The translations under genes and the position numbers were made by a program. 64,000 nucleotides of DNA from Achatina immaculata. Lineage: Eukaryota > Mollusca > Gastropoda > Stylommatophora > Achatinidae. The stretch covers positions 26,890,133 through 26,954,132 of the forward strand of contig CM019718.1 of assembly GCA_009760885.1 (NCBI GenBank). The letters are read 5' to 3'. The notes below the pieces were generated by a model that saw nothing but the letters and a program-made list of their open reading frames with translations, did no database searches and had not been told where the DNA came from. Of this stretch, positions 1 through 10,984 are shown one piece after another (within the stretch, counting starts at the first letter, position 1; each line of letters begins with the position of its first letter).

Positions 1-1100
1 GAAGGAAAGACGGCCGGCCAGGTAAGATGTCAAGCACATCCCCTAGCAGTTTCTAACGCACGACAGACTCATCTTGCACTATTTTAAACTACAGAATAAA
101 GCCACGTGTTTTTGTAGTTTAAGTATTGGGGGTGGGGGACTAGTGGAAGCAAAAATATGCCTCGCGTTTATAATTATAGTCTAAGTACAATTATCTCTGA
201 GAAGTAACAGTTCCGATGACTGATTCCTGGATATTACCCTCAAGTAAATCTGTTGCTGTCTCCACGGGGCGTATGCCCTGCACCGTGTGCTGTAATCCTC
301 TGCTGAGGTAATATTTATCTAAGAAAAAAACAACAATAAAAGTTGAGCAGTTGTTCCCCCCCCCCCTCCTCAAGTGTTAAGTGTACACAAAAATAATATA
401 GGTTGCGGGTACCTCGATATTAAATCAGACACTTGAAAAAAAGTTATGATATGACGATAAAGATGATTTCCTTGTATTTTTTTTTTCAGAAAAGATTAAG
501 TAGAAAAAAAATGCAGCCAATTCAAACTGATCTGAGAAATACTGAAGTATAACTAAAGTACTTTGGGCGTATCGTAAGTAACACAGTACACTCCAAATCA
601 TACTTTGGGGGCGGGGGAAGTGCTAAGGGCTACAGCTTTAAGAGACGGACATGAGGCCAGCTCGGCAACCTGCACAATGAAGACGAAGTTACAAAACAAG
701 TTGGTGTATCTTTACTGATAATCTTCCTTGTCATGTACTTGGCTATACTGAGGGGGGGGGGGAAGAAGAAGGAGGAACTCGCCCTGCAGGCTATTTCTGC
801 GTGTTTCAGAGGCATCTGACTCAACAAGTGTCGGATCTCCAATTTTCGCGTTAGTTTATAACCCACTCCCTTCCTCCTACGAAGTTAGCTTCTTATCTGC
901 TAAGCTGCTCCACCGCTCACCACAACAACGAAATGCTTGCTATTTATTTAAATGCCGGCAGCGCCGAAAAAGAAAAGTTCTCATAAACGTCGACATAAAT
1001 GCAAGCAGAGTTAGCCAACATAAAGACAATAAACTGTAACGAAACTTAGCGTCTGACAGCTTGAAGCAAACTTAATGGTGTTATGTAGTTGTACCATGCT
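1..1100. other. Non-coding, nothing recognised
   Basis: AT-rich sequence with short homopolymer runs, including C near 356-368 and G near 750-762. The open frames here are short, lack coding character and match no family I know. Confidence 0.6.
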
Positions 1101-1101
1101 C

Positions 1102-1104
<3 letters not shown>

Positions 1105-1139
<35 letters not shown>
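1105..1139. repeat. (TC)n microsatellite
   Basis: About 17 TC units without interruption. A looser ACAG-rich stretch follows at about 1198-1256. The open frames across both are repeat artefacts. Confidence 0.9.
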
Positions 1140-1143
<4 letters not shown>

Positions 1144-1439
1144 AGTTCTCTACTGATTCTGCCTTCTATGCTTCTGAGGCTGTTACGTTCCGATGAAGAC
1201 AGACATACAGATAAGCAGGCAGACAGGCAGGTAGGCACACAGACAGACAGACAGATACCCAAATATCGCTGCCCAGCTTTCCGATTCTTCTGTATGTGAA
1301 ATCTATAGGAGTTTTAATTGGTGTAAAACGAGCTATAAAATATATAGGAAAATAAAGGTAGTGGACGATATTTTACAATAAAACAAAGGGAAAAAATAAT
1401 ATAGTAGTTGATACATAGACATTTCCTCCCAGTAAAGTA

Positions 1440-1740
1440 CTAGAAGCAAAATAAAGCTATGCCAAAGTTGTGTGTTATCTATTCTCCTCTATGGAGAGGA
1501 AGAAGAACTAATATGGAAATTGGGAAATTTTCCGTATTCCACACAACCTGTCTCAAAAGGATTTTCAATATTTACTGGCCACATGCAATAAATAATACAG
1601 ACCTACTTGCCCGCTGTGAACAAGAATATATGCTAATAGCAATGGCTAGAAACGGATTGGTCGTGTGCCCCGAAGAGATATCGTTAAAACAGCCATGAAA
1701 TGGGCACCCGAGGGAAAAAAAAAAAGAAAGAGAGGCTGAC
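1440..1740 (+). pseudogene. RTE-like LINE C-terminal fragment, family A
   Basis: The translation contains FHTTCLKRIFNIYWPHAIN followed by DLLARCEQE. This is the stretch seen near the C terminus of RTE-type endonuclease-reverse transcriptases, just before the basic RGRP tail. The frame breaks at about 1697, and the following bases would continue (in another frame) as a basic lysine-rich tail and a T-W-R-R-T-like motif. No reverse transcriptase palm or endonuclease domain is present, so this is a 5'-truncated dead copy. Family assignment is from memory of the family's layout; strand and frame breaks are seen directly. Confidence 0.65.
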
Positions 1741-1765
1741 CCTAGGCTACCTGGCGGAGAACTTA

Positions 1766-1870
1766 TATCCTTCCCGTGCCGTTAAACGTCACATAGGGCT
1801 CGAAAGGTAGTTCGCCAATTTGTCCTGTTTTCGGCTAACTTTTCAACTTCATCAAGGGATTTTAAGAACT
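1766..1870 (-). pseudogene. RTE-like LINE C-terminal fragment, opposite strand
   Basis: The reverse complement closely matches the plus-strand fragment at about 49300-49400 in this window, which encodes LDEVERLAEDRKNWRTTSRA. It abuts the plus-strand family A scrap with only about 25 bases between them, so two LINE ends lie tail to tail. It is too short to have any activity. Confidence 0.65.
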
Positions 1871-2231
1871 ACAGAAGCACAAAAAGAGTACCACGCAACA
1901 CAAAGACTGGCCAGGGACAGTCAGAAGCGGAGAGAATCTGATGCTGCCCTACAAGACGCCACAAGAAATACTGGGAACTGAGGGACGTGAGGATTGACAA
2001 CTGCATACAGAAACAATGCAACACTTGAAAATAGACAATAAACAATACAATAAAGAAGGAAGACGACAAAGTCGCAAAAGAAATAGAAAATCAAACACGT
2101 CACAAGTCAATGAAAACAGTCGAAAATATACGTGACAGTGTCACATTTAGTTAGGGGAACTGAAAGATATGATAAATGACGACTTGGGTAAAAATAGTTC
2201 TAGTAATGAACGTAGATGCAGGTGTGTGTTT

Positions 2232-2480
2232 AGTTTTACAAAGAGATGGAAAGAGTGAAGAAAGTGGGCATAAACAAGAATGGCAGAGAGCAAGATAAGT
2301 ATTTTTCATCTATTTTTCGTGTTTTATCTGTTGTGTTGTTTCTGTATATTACCCCTGAAAAAGGCTTTTGCTGAAATATTGGATTGTTGTATGTTCTTCA
2401 TTTGTATGTGCTCATCTTGCTTTCTGCCATTCTTGTTTCTGTCCTCTTTCCTCACTCTTTTCTATCTCTTTGTAAAAGTA
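2232..2480 (+). repeat. Dispersed repeat P, copy 1, with inverted arms
   Basis: Carries CTGAAAAAGGCTTTTG followed by CTGAAATATTGGA, a core shared with copies near 13.0, 24.0 and 41.25 kb on the minus strand. Only this copy has a second arm: 2232-2300 is the reverse complement of 2409-2480 with roughly 85 percent identity, giving a stem of about 65 bases around a loop of about 110. The GAAGAAGGC...GCCGAAA type core resembles sequence seen at the ends of Penelope-like elements; that assignment is inference. The overlapping 83-residue open frame is not a gene. Confidence 0.65.
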
Positions 2481-2489
2481 AACCATATA

Positions 2490-5400
2490 CTTGCATCTAC
2501 TTTCAATGCGTACTGGGCACTAACAGTTTAACAGATCGCCGACCAAGGACATGTATGGTCACAGACAGTATTCAGACTCAACCGTAACGATAACGCAATG
2601 AATTAATGGAAGTTACAGTAAAGTATACTTAGTGTACCTGGTCGCGCTGTGGCAGCAGAATAGAAACAACCATCATTCTCGCTTACAAACTGAGCAAATT
2701 TTCAATGAAGAGAAAGAAAAAAAATCTTCATAATCTGTTGCCAAAGAAAGATGGCTCAAATCTTCCATCACTAGTCTTCTTCTTCTTCTTCTGCATGATC
2801 CATCATTTTCAGATGCTGACTTGTGTACCGACCACAACAGACAGAGGCATCATCTATCCAGCAAGCCGAAGATTGGCCCGACCGACGTGCAGCAGCGCGC
2901 GTAGCACATGTGGCACCAGTAAGATGACGGGAAAACATAATCTACAAGATTGCCTAACATACGAGGAACATGGGAAAACAGACGTGCTCAACGTTTATAC
3001 CAGTCCAAGAAAAACTATATGGGGATGTACACAAAACTCCAACTGGCCACTGATTACCTCAGAAGTATACAAGTCTGTTGCTACCCGCTGAACTTCAACG
3101 GCAATATATGCTCAAATGCAGAAGAAACAACTAAAGAAATAGTTAATCATTGTAATAATATGCAACTACTTTTAAATACACAAGGAACTTTTTAAAAGTC
3201 TCATTTAATTATTTGACTTACACTGGTTTATGTGGCCAAATAGAAATCTTGCAAAAATCCGTAAAAAAAAAAGGAACAGATTTCACATTATGACTATCCT
3301 TACGTGTAAAGAAGAGATCTGAACATGACTGACGTTCATCTTTGATTGACTTAGATGCTAGCGAAAGCTGTGTGGCAGAGTAAACGATCTAGGTCTTTAT
3401 CGACGTTTGATTTCAAACACCCTGAGTACAAACACATCCAGTAATATTTGTCTGCGAAGCCGTGGCTTATACAATGAAATAAAACACGAAACCTGCTAGG
3501 ATGTTTGCTCCAAATGTATCTACTGACAACGCGCGCCCAGCCTGGGCGCCACGATTTAGCTAGAAGACCTGCGGGTCCCGGGGATTAGAAGGAACGACAG
3601 ACTGCCATTTATACCTCACCTCAGAGCAGAAAACTTTCTTCCTTGTCGAATTCTTCCTGATCTATTATTTATTGCTCGTATACCAGGATTTGCATGACTT
3701 TCCATTTGGACAAAGCTGCAAATTTAAACTCTGTCAGTACTCTATCTATAGCTTGCTGAGGAATACTATACAGGATGTGTTGTATTTAATCAATGCTGTT
3801 GATATAGTAGACATTAGTCTGGGGCTATTAGCACTACAAGCATGTGTGTGTGTGTGTGTGTTGTGTGTGTGCGGGCGCAGCGAATGTTAAGACCAGAACG
3901 ACTTCTTCTCAGCTTATCTTCCTGAAGTGAAATCCAAGTCCCAGCAGGGACCAACAGGAAGAACTAGTTAGTTATCTATTCCTGGAAAGATCTGTTCTTA
4001 CGTTGTTTTTGTTTTGTTTTGTTTTCCCAGGTTTGTGCGTTCGAACAGTGTTTGAGAAGGATCATATCAGTCTTTCTCCACCTTCCATAACTTCTTCTTC
4101 TTTTCCTCCTTCCATTTCTCCTCCTCTTCATTCTTCTTTCTTTCTTTCTTTCTTCTTTCCCTCTTGCTGTTTCTTTCTCACAAAACATGAACTACAAAAT
4201 TAAGAAGAAAGCAAAAAAAAAAAAAAAGATCCGAGATATAAAATGGCAGAGGGCATGAAGCTCTCACATTTTCTCCAGAAAAATATCCAAGGCTGGACGT
4301 GGCAGACATGAAACTATATGCTAACACAAATACTTCTAAACAAGCCTTCAATATAAAATGGGACCACGTAAAAGCGTTAGTCCCTTCAATTCTCTCTGCT
4401 ATCTGACACTTATCTGGAAGATAACTTTCTGCAAGAAAAAGTAAATTCCCGAGGACAATTACAGGAACATCAAATAAACATCACTAATGGGGGGAAATTA
4501 CATCATTTTCTCGTACTGAAGGTAAGTTTTTACTAAACCCAAAAAGAAACAGCGTGGGACAACTGGAAAAGGACCTTTAAGATATAATAACAACTGAATA
4601 ATGGGGTGAGGGGAAAACAAAGCGAAATCCCCTTCTGACAACACACGATACAGGAAATTTATTTAGCAACGTAAAGTACCAAGAGAAGAGAAGACACAAG
4701 ACAATGATATTCATTAATTAATTTTATTTTATTTTACTTATTGTACCTTCGGAGCACTGCAAGAGACAGCGAACTATGACAAGCACCGTTTACACAGAGA
4801 AAGTGGCCCACGGTTAACTGAGAGGACATCGCCTGAAATTCTTGCATGCCCTCCTGGGAGGCGCCTGGAAACGTCCCAGCTGGGTACAAGAGAAACGACC
4901 CGATCCTAGACAAAGCGGAGGGCACGCAAGAAAATGCCCAAAAACTTCAGACTCTGAATCCAGTGAAGCAAAATTCCGCATGCGCGAAAGGATGCGATAT
5001 ACATGCGAAATGCCCTACGTCAGGTACAGGACAGAAAGTGATATTCTCTTTTCTTCTTTCTGAATGCTGTATATTAACAACTTATGTAATCTGGAACACT
5101 TTTAAAAGCTGAAGAACTACGCGCGCACAAACACGTGGCTACTGGAACACGATACAAAAAATAACAAGCCAATTAGTCTTCCGCTTGTAAAAAGCGTCGC
5201 AGAAATAACCCCATATTCAAACTCCATCTCTCTGGAGAGATTACTGCACAGAAATACAAGTTAGAGACTGCCAGCGACTTTCAAAATGCGATATATTACA
5301 CACCACGGCTCGTGTCTGAAACAGCTGCTAGCACTGGAATAGTTGTTACAGTGTGATAAGACATGATAATCTAAGCTGGGTCTATAAGTCAGCGGTATCA

Positions 5401-5500
5401 TAAATCCGAAACAAGGCCATATAAAAAATGTACAACCATTTAAAAATATAGCTAAAATTGTGCGTCTGATTTTTTAATGCTAAGAAAAGAAAGACTGGGT
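2490..5500. other. Non-coding, nothing recognised
   Basis: Open frames up to 128 residues occur but show no family features. The stretch includes a (TG)n run at about 3842-3872 and a pyrimidine-rich tract at about 4075-4165. Several A-runs near 4210-4230 may be old retroposon tails, but no body can be attached to them. Confidence 0.55.
3842..3872. repeat. (TG)n microsatellite
   Basis: About 14 TG units with one interruption. Confidence 0.85.
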
Positions 5501-5524
5501 TTTTTTTTTATTCCAATATTTTCC

Positions 5525-5727
5525 ATCGAGGTGTGTCACACGGGAAAAGAAGAGGTAGAATGAGAGAGAAAATCTTACTTACATGGCTTGACAGTACGGC
5601 AGTGGAAAAGCAAACCAGCAGAACTAGGGGGAAAACACGAAAGATCGGAAACTGTGGAGAGACATGGTCGCCAACGCCTCTAGGCATGGCACATGATGAT
5701 GATGGTGATGACGATGATGTGTCACAA
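5525..5727 (+). pseudogene. RTE-like LINE C-terminal fragment with (ATG)n end
   Basis: The frame from 5533 reads HGKRRGRMREKILLTWLDST, then TSRTRGKTRKI and GMAHDDD. The basic GKRRGR block followed by a short helical stretch and a GMAHDD ending is how several RTE-type polyproteins finish in this window and in related elements. The ending runs into a degenerate (GATGAT)n tail at about 5692-5720. Nothing upstream of the basic tail remains. Confidence 0.55.
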
Positions 5728-5942
5728 TGATGAAACGACAGCGACAGAAGGAACACAAATTAGCCAAGAGATGATAACACCTTGTTCTCGCCTGGCCAGA
5801 CAACTGTTCGTCCTACATTAATCCATGCTTCGAGCCCCCAGTCATTCTCTTTTACTTCTGTTCCTACTCTCACATCTAAAGCGATTTGTCTATTTTTTTA
5901 AAAAATATTTCCAAGCCTAACTTTACACACTACGCTCTAGCA

Positions 5943-6132
5943 CAGTGGTTCCCAATCTGGGGTACGTGTCAAGACGTTTAAGGGTATGCGAGAAAAAGCT
6001 GGATAATGGCGGGAAACAGGTAAATAGCAGCAACAAAAATAGTCACAAATATGTTTGCTAATATGAAAGGGTACAAATTATGGAAATAAGCTGCCAAGGG
6101 GTACGCAAGAGGAAAAAGGTTTGTAACCACTG
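5943..6132. mobile_element. hAT-type MITE with 8-base target duplication
   Basis: A non-autonomous element of 190 bases with terminal inverted repeats: CAGTGGTTCCCAATC at the left, and the reverse complement of GTTTGTAACCACTG at the right. The CAGTGGTT ends are typical of hAT elements. The flanks are CTCTAGCA at 5935-5942 and CTCTAGAA at 6133-6140, matching at 7 of 8 positions, which fits the 8-base duplication hAT transposases make. No transposase is present. Confidence 0.8.
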
Positions 6133-6524
6133 CTCTAGAACGTTAGCAACATGCTAAAATTGTACAGAAAGAATTATCACACGCTGAGCAGTGTCCGAGA
6201 GAGTGCAATGATATCTATAGCTCAACGTTTTACTTACTTCATTTTGATCCATGTAAAATTTAAATGTATTTGGTGGCACTCAAACTATTTGGTAAGCCAC
6301 AACGTGCAGACTATTAATCTCAGTTACAGAATGAAGAATGAGAAGTGGGAGTTAAACGCCAGGGTAAGAAAGCTGCTCTAAACTAACGCAGGCCGCGTAT
6401 CACTGAGCATTGCTTTATGGCAGGCGGTTATGTTTGTTCTAAACAAGTGACACTGCAAGGCTTGCTCGTATATCGGGCCTCCAGTTTGTCACGGCTCACA
6501 CAAGTTCAGGCATGGCATGTAAAA

Positions 6525-7238
6525 CAGTGGCTCTTAACTTGAGGTCCATGTACCCCCTAGGGGAGGGGAGAGTTGGGGGAAAGGGGGGTCAGCAGACAGT
6601 GTTTTGGAGGTCTCTGGACAAGCAAATGGATTCATTCATTCATTCATTTGCATGTCCCTTGCGGAACTTTGCCTCCCTAACAGCACTCCTGTAGGCCTCT
6701 CGGTTGCGAGCAAAATGGCATGCTGCTGCTGTTGCGTCCATTTGCAGATCGTCAACGATGTCTTGCAGCCATCTTCGTTTTGGTCTTCCTCTCTTTCTTT
6801 TTCCCATTATGTATCCTTCCAATATGGTCTTCTCTAAATTATCATGACGTTTAATGTGTCCAAAATATTTAAGTTTTCTCTCTTTAATCCTCTTTACTAG
6901 CCAGCCTTCTTCAATATTAAGCTCTTGTGGTATAGATATATTTGTTCTTTTTTGTGTCCACGATATTTGGAGAACTCTTCTGTAGCATTTACAATAAATA
7001 TGGCATTTATGTGTTTCTCAGCTGTTTTGTTAAGTGTCCACGTCTCACAGGCATATGTTGTGATGATGCAAATGGATTAGTCCGTTTAAAATTTTTAAAA
7101 AACAAACAACCTTAGCAGCATCTGGTTTCTATTTATTGCTTCAAGTGTAAGGAGGGGTTCTACAGCTGTTTTCAGGGGGGAAAAGGGATGGGGGCGGGGG
7201 TCAACGGCCAAAAGAACACAAAAAGTTAAGAACTGTTG
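6525..7238. mobile_element. hAT-type MITE interrupted by an RTE insertion
   Basis: The left end reads CAGTGGCTCTTAACTT and the right end is the reverse complement of AAGTTAAGAACTGTTG, so the termini pair. Removing the RTE insertion at 6633-7067 and one copy of its target duplication leaves an element of about 270 bases. A clean 8-base flanking duplication is not evident, so the exact right end is uncertain by a few bases. Confidence 0.6.
6633..7067 (-). pseudogene. RTE-like LINE 3' end, family B, nested insertion
   Basis: Encodes on the minus strand the C-terminal tail with GKRKRGRPKRRWLQDIVDDL and the terminal FRKGHANE, running into an ATGA-repeat 3' end. The reading frame is interrupted upstream. 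The copy is 5'-truncated and flanked by an 11-base target duplication, GCAAATGGATT at 6622-6632 and 7068-7078, which is direct evidence of retrotransposition into an existing hAT element. The family recurs at 11.6, 20.4, 35.4, 36.5, 37.7 and 40.4 kb. Confidence 0.85.
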
Positions 7239-7239
7239 G

Positions 7240-9450
7240 TCTAGAATTTTAGAAGCTACTTCAGCGATTTCTTCACAAGGTTTCCTGATGTCTTGGTTAT
7301 GACTCAGGCTTGTAACACACACACACACACAAAATATGAATGCATCCCTCAGACATTGAATAGAAGCTTTAGTCAAAGTACGCACAGAACCCTTTATAAC
7401 AGAAGATTTATTTATTTAATTAATTTTATTTATTTATTTGGTTTATATTTGTTTTTGCCCCTAAGTTCCAGAATCATGAAGCTCTCATTCTCTCGCTTGA
7501 ACGCATTACATTTTTCAAAAGCTTCACGCATTTCTGGTATTCTGCGTAGTCTAGAAATGATGCGATGAACCATGGGGCTTTATAAGACTTAGGTTTATAA
7601 GTCAATGCTTTAAAAAAAAAGTGTCTCAAAAGTTCAGTCTTTCAACATACTGAGTACAAACATTAAGTCCTTCACCACATTTAGCTGAATAAGACCTCTA
7701 TAATCCCATCAGGCATATTACTCCAAACGCATCGTCTTCTGCCATGAAAAGCTTCTAAAATCGCGATTATAAAAGGACCCTGCAAATACACACACGTTGC
7801 TATTACTCTGTATTATTCCACCATATTCGCTGTTGATGCCAGTAAAGAATCTGCCTACTAACATAATCCTTTAACTTGTCTCATCTTTTCATTCTCATTT
7901 CCCTGCGAAAAAAAGGGGGCGGGGCTGCTACATCATTCGAGGTGGAAAACAAACTCTGAACTGAAAAGTGAAGACAAAAGACAAGAGGGTAAAGAGTTTG
8001 AGCCATGCAGCACAAACAAGACCTGATGTTTTTTTCTTTCCTTTTAATTTTTTTTTCTTATTCTTAATACACCACAAGGGTGCTTGTTAGATAGATGTAC
8101 CACCTCACGGTAGTGTGGGTTTTTTTTTATTAAAAACGGAAGGACCACCTTGTTGATCATGGTACTTTCCGTGGAATTTAAAATCAGCAGCTCTAAGATC
8201 TGATGTTATTTGTGCTCTATAAGGGACAGTGATAGAACCGTCCATGAGAGAAGCCACTGAAAAAAAAAATGCTAGCAAACTCCCACAAACAGTTCAACTC
8301 CCTGCTTCAGAAAATATTTTCAAAGACAAAACAAATCTTTATTATTCTCTTTCCGGTGTCTATAAATAGATTCCTCTAAATAATAAATACATTCTTCTTA
8401 TTTACCAAAGAAATATCCTGGTTGTTTTAAATGACGGGTGACGTCATGCGTACTTTAAACCATCACACGATGAAAGAAGCTACGATGTTTACACGCTATC
8501 GCACCCTGCAGGCGTGTCATAACAGCTTCAGAGAATAGCTGCCCGTAGACTTCCTGACAATACAGATCAGCTCCCTTTTGCACTTTTCTCATTTAAATGG
8601 CCACAATCTGTATTGGCTGGTAGTGGTGGGGGGGGGGGGGGGGGTGGGCAGCGCTCTTTGCAAACATATTCTCATGTAAAACTGTTCCACTCCATTAACC
8701 ACTACCGTAAACAAGTAACTGGAGACGTCAACATGAAACTTCATATAAAGAAGAAGATAAAAGAAAACAACAATGAAACCGTTGCAAAGTGGACCGGAAT
8801 CAACAGCTTTGCTAACTACGTGTAACGGCGGCTGCAAAAAACACTATCACTGGCGACAGCAAACAACTGCAAATATATATCACACACACACACACAAAAC
8901 AACTGAACCAGTTACGGCTCGTAAAGCAACAGAAAACATCTTACGCAGATAACATCTGACCTCATCGCTGGCACTTTTAAAAATAATAATAATAACAACA
9001 GTGTAAAGTTTCAATAAGCCCTCATTCTTACTAAAAGTAAAATTACCACACATGACGGAACGTAACGAATTGTTTCTACAAATAGCCTAATGTTTAAGAA
9101 TAAAGAACACATTTTAAAAAACATTTACGAGCATGAAAAGAAAGAAAATAGTAAAGTTTAGACACTAATAAACAAATAATAATATAGCTTTGAATTTAAA
9201 AAGTCAACCCAACACAAGAAAGATATGAGAAATAACGCCATGTGCACAAAATGACGAAATGTTACCTTGACACTGTCTTGTTTTATTCTACAAATAAGCC
9301 CTTTTAGCATGTCTCAAATCACATGCCTATATTTACATCTTTTTTTTTTTTTTCATGTTGCGAGAGGACTGCCCTATGTAAAGTTTCGTGTAACTCATAT
9401 TCAAACATAATGCAAATAATCTCCAACAAATGCATTATCTAATCGAGACC
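7240..9450. other. Non-coding, nothing recognised
   Basis: AT-rich, with a short (AC)n at about 7316-7331, a G-run at about 8627-8645 and another (CA)n at 8880-8896. No exon, RNA gene or element could be supported. Confidence 0.55.
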
Positions 9451-9465
9451 TCGCCTCTAAAACTA

Positions 9466-9850
9466 CGTACTAATTTGTTTCAACCTCACCTCTTGAATTA
9501 TGTACTAATTTGTTTCAATGCTACCTCTTGAACTATGTACTAATTTGTTTCAACCTCACCTCTAGCAGTATATACTAAAATGTTCATCTTTAGAAGTAAC
9601 AACTAAACTGCTACAACCTCACCCCTAGAAGTAACAATTAAACTGCTACAACCTCACCCCTAGAAGTAACAACTAAACTGCTACAACCTCACCCCTAGAA
9701 GTAACAATTAAACTGCTACAACCTCACCCCTAGAAGTAACAATTAAACTGCTACAACCTCACCTCTAGAAGTAACAACTCAACTGAAAAAAAAAAGCAGC
9801 CTGACCTCTAGAAGCAATTACTTAACTGTTGTAACCTCCTATCCAGGGCT
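9466..9850. repeat. 35-base minisatellite
   Basis: About ten units of 35 bases. The central copies share CTGCTACAACCTCACCCCTA. The left part (9466-9590) is a divergent relative sharing TTTGTTTCAACCTCACCTC, so two sub-types lie side by side. The right edge decays into single-copy sequence near 9850. Confidence 0.85.
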
Positions 9851-9859
9851 ATGTGCTGA

Positions 9860-10620
9860 ACCTCACCTTTACACAAACCTGGTTAAATGTCACACAACAG
9901 AGTGCACTAACTTGAAACAAGCTCACTCCCACAAGCACCACACAGTAACTTCTTGGGGCACCCTAAAACACTGTGCACTTCATATAAAGAGTTTTTTCAC
10001 AAGCAACCTTAATGGTCATGAAAACTAACTTCAAGTTTGAAAAACAAAAAAAAAAAACAAAAAAAAAAACAATTAAACTTTGTTCCTCCATCTCAGGATA
10101 AGAGAAATTAAACCCCAAAAAAATTATTTCTCTCCTTACTTTTCATTTTGTCTTCATTCTTATTTTTTAATGTTTTTTTTTTGTTTAGTTTTGTTTTTTC
10201 TTAATGCTTGTTGAAGAAGTTCCAAAGAAATAAGAGATATCATGCCTTTTTTTTTTTAAACCCCCTGTCTTCCAGCATGCCTGGCATTCTAAACTATTCT
10301 TTTTTTTTCAGCCTCTGTTTCTTGTTCAAACAATTTAATGCTGTCAGGAAAGAAAGTAATTTTTTTTTTCTAAACTCCATTGTTGAGCTATTCACTTCAG
10401 TCTTTAAAATATTTATGCTTGTTCTACAAGGCTGAAGTCTGAAGTGTTCCCCATATCAAAAGAAATTCTCCACTGTAAAGGGCAATGTTCATGCCACTTC
10501 TCCCACTGTAAAGTTTTATCTCAGTAACATTTTTTTTAAAAATCTTAACCTAACCACACCTCAAATAAAACGTTATGCTGTTATGATTTAAAAAAAAAAA
10601 ACTTTAAAAGAACAAAAGGA
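9860..10620. other. AT-rich non-coding sequence
   Basis: Rich in A- and T-runs, with poly(A) near 10045-10070 and poly(T) near 10165-10250. Nothing specific is recognised. Confidence 0.5.
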
Positions 10621-10984
10621 ATAAACAGGATAGATTTACACATAAAAATGTTTTATTTTTATCATAACTAACTGAACCAAGTGCACATAATTCTAACAGT
10701 GCATACACAAATGCAGTAAAGTGTGCATAAAATGTCTATTAACTGAAACAAATTTTAAAATGACAACAACAGCCTTATCTATTTCACTTCAAAACAACAC
10801 CAGCAGGGCTGGTAGATCCTGCAAATCAATGCTCTGAGCGACATTTAGGCAAAGTTTAAATAAAATGAAAAGTAACACATTTCTAACCCAACCCATATTT
10901 TTTTTTTAAAATTATACAGTAACTTCCTTTCAATGTCTTTCTAGCAAATCTGCCATCAAATTTTACTCTGGGAAAGCATGGAAA

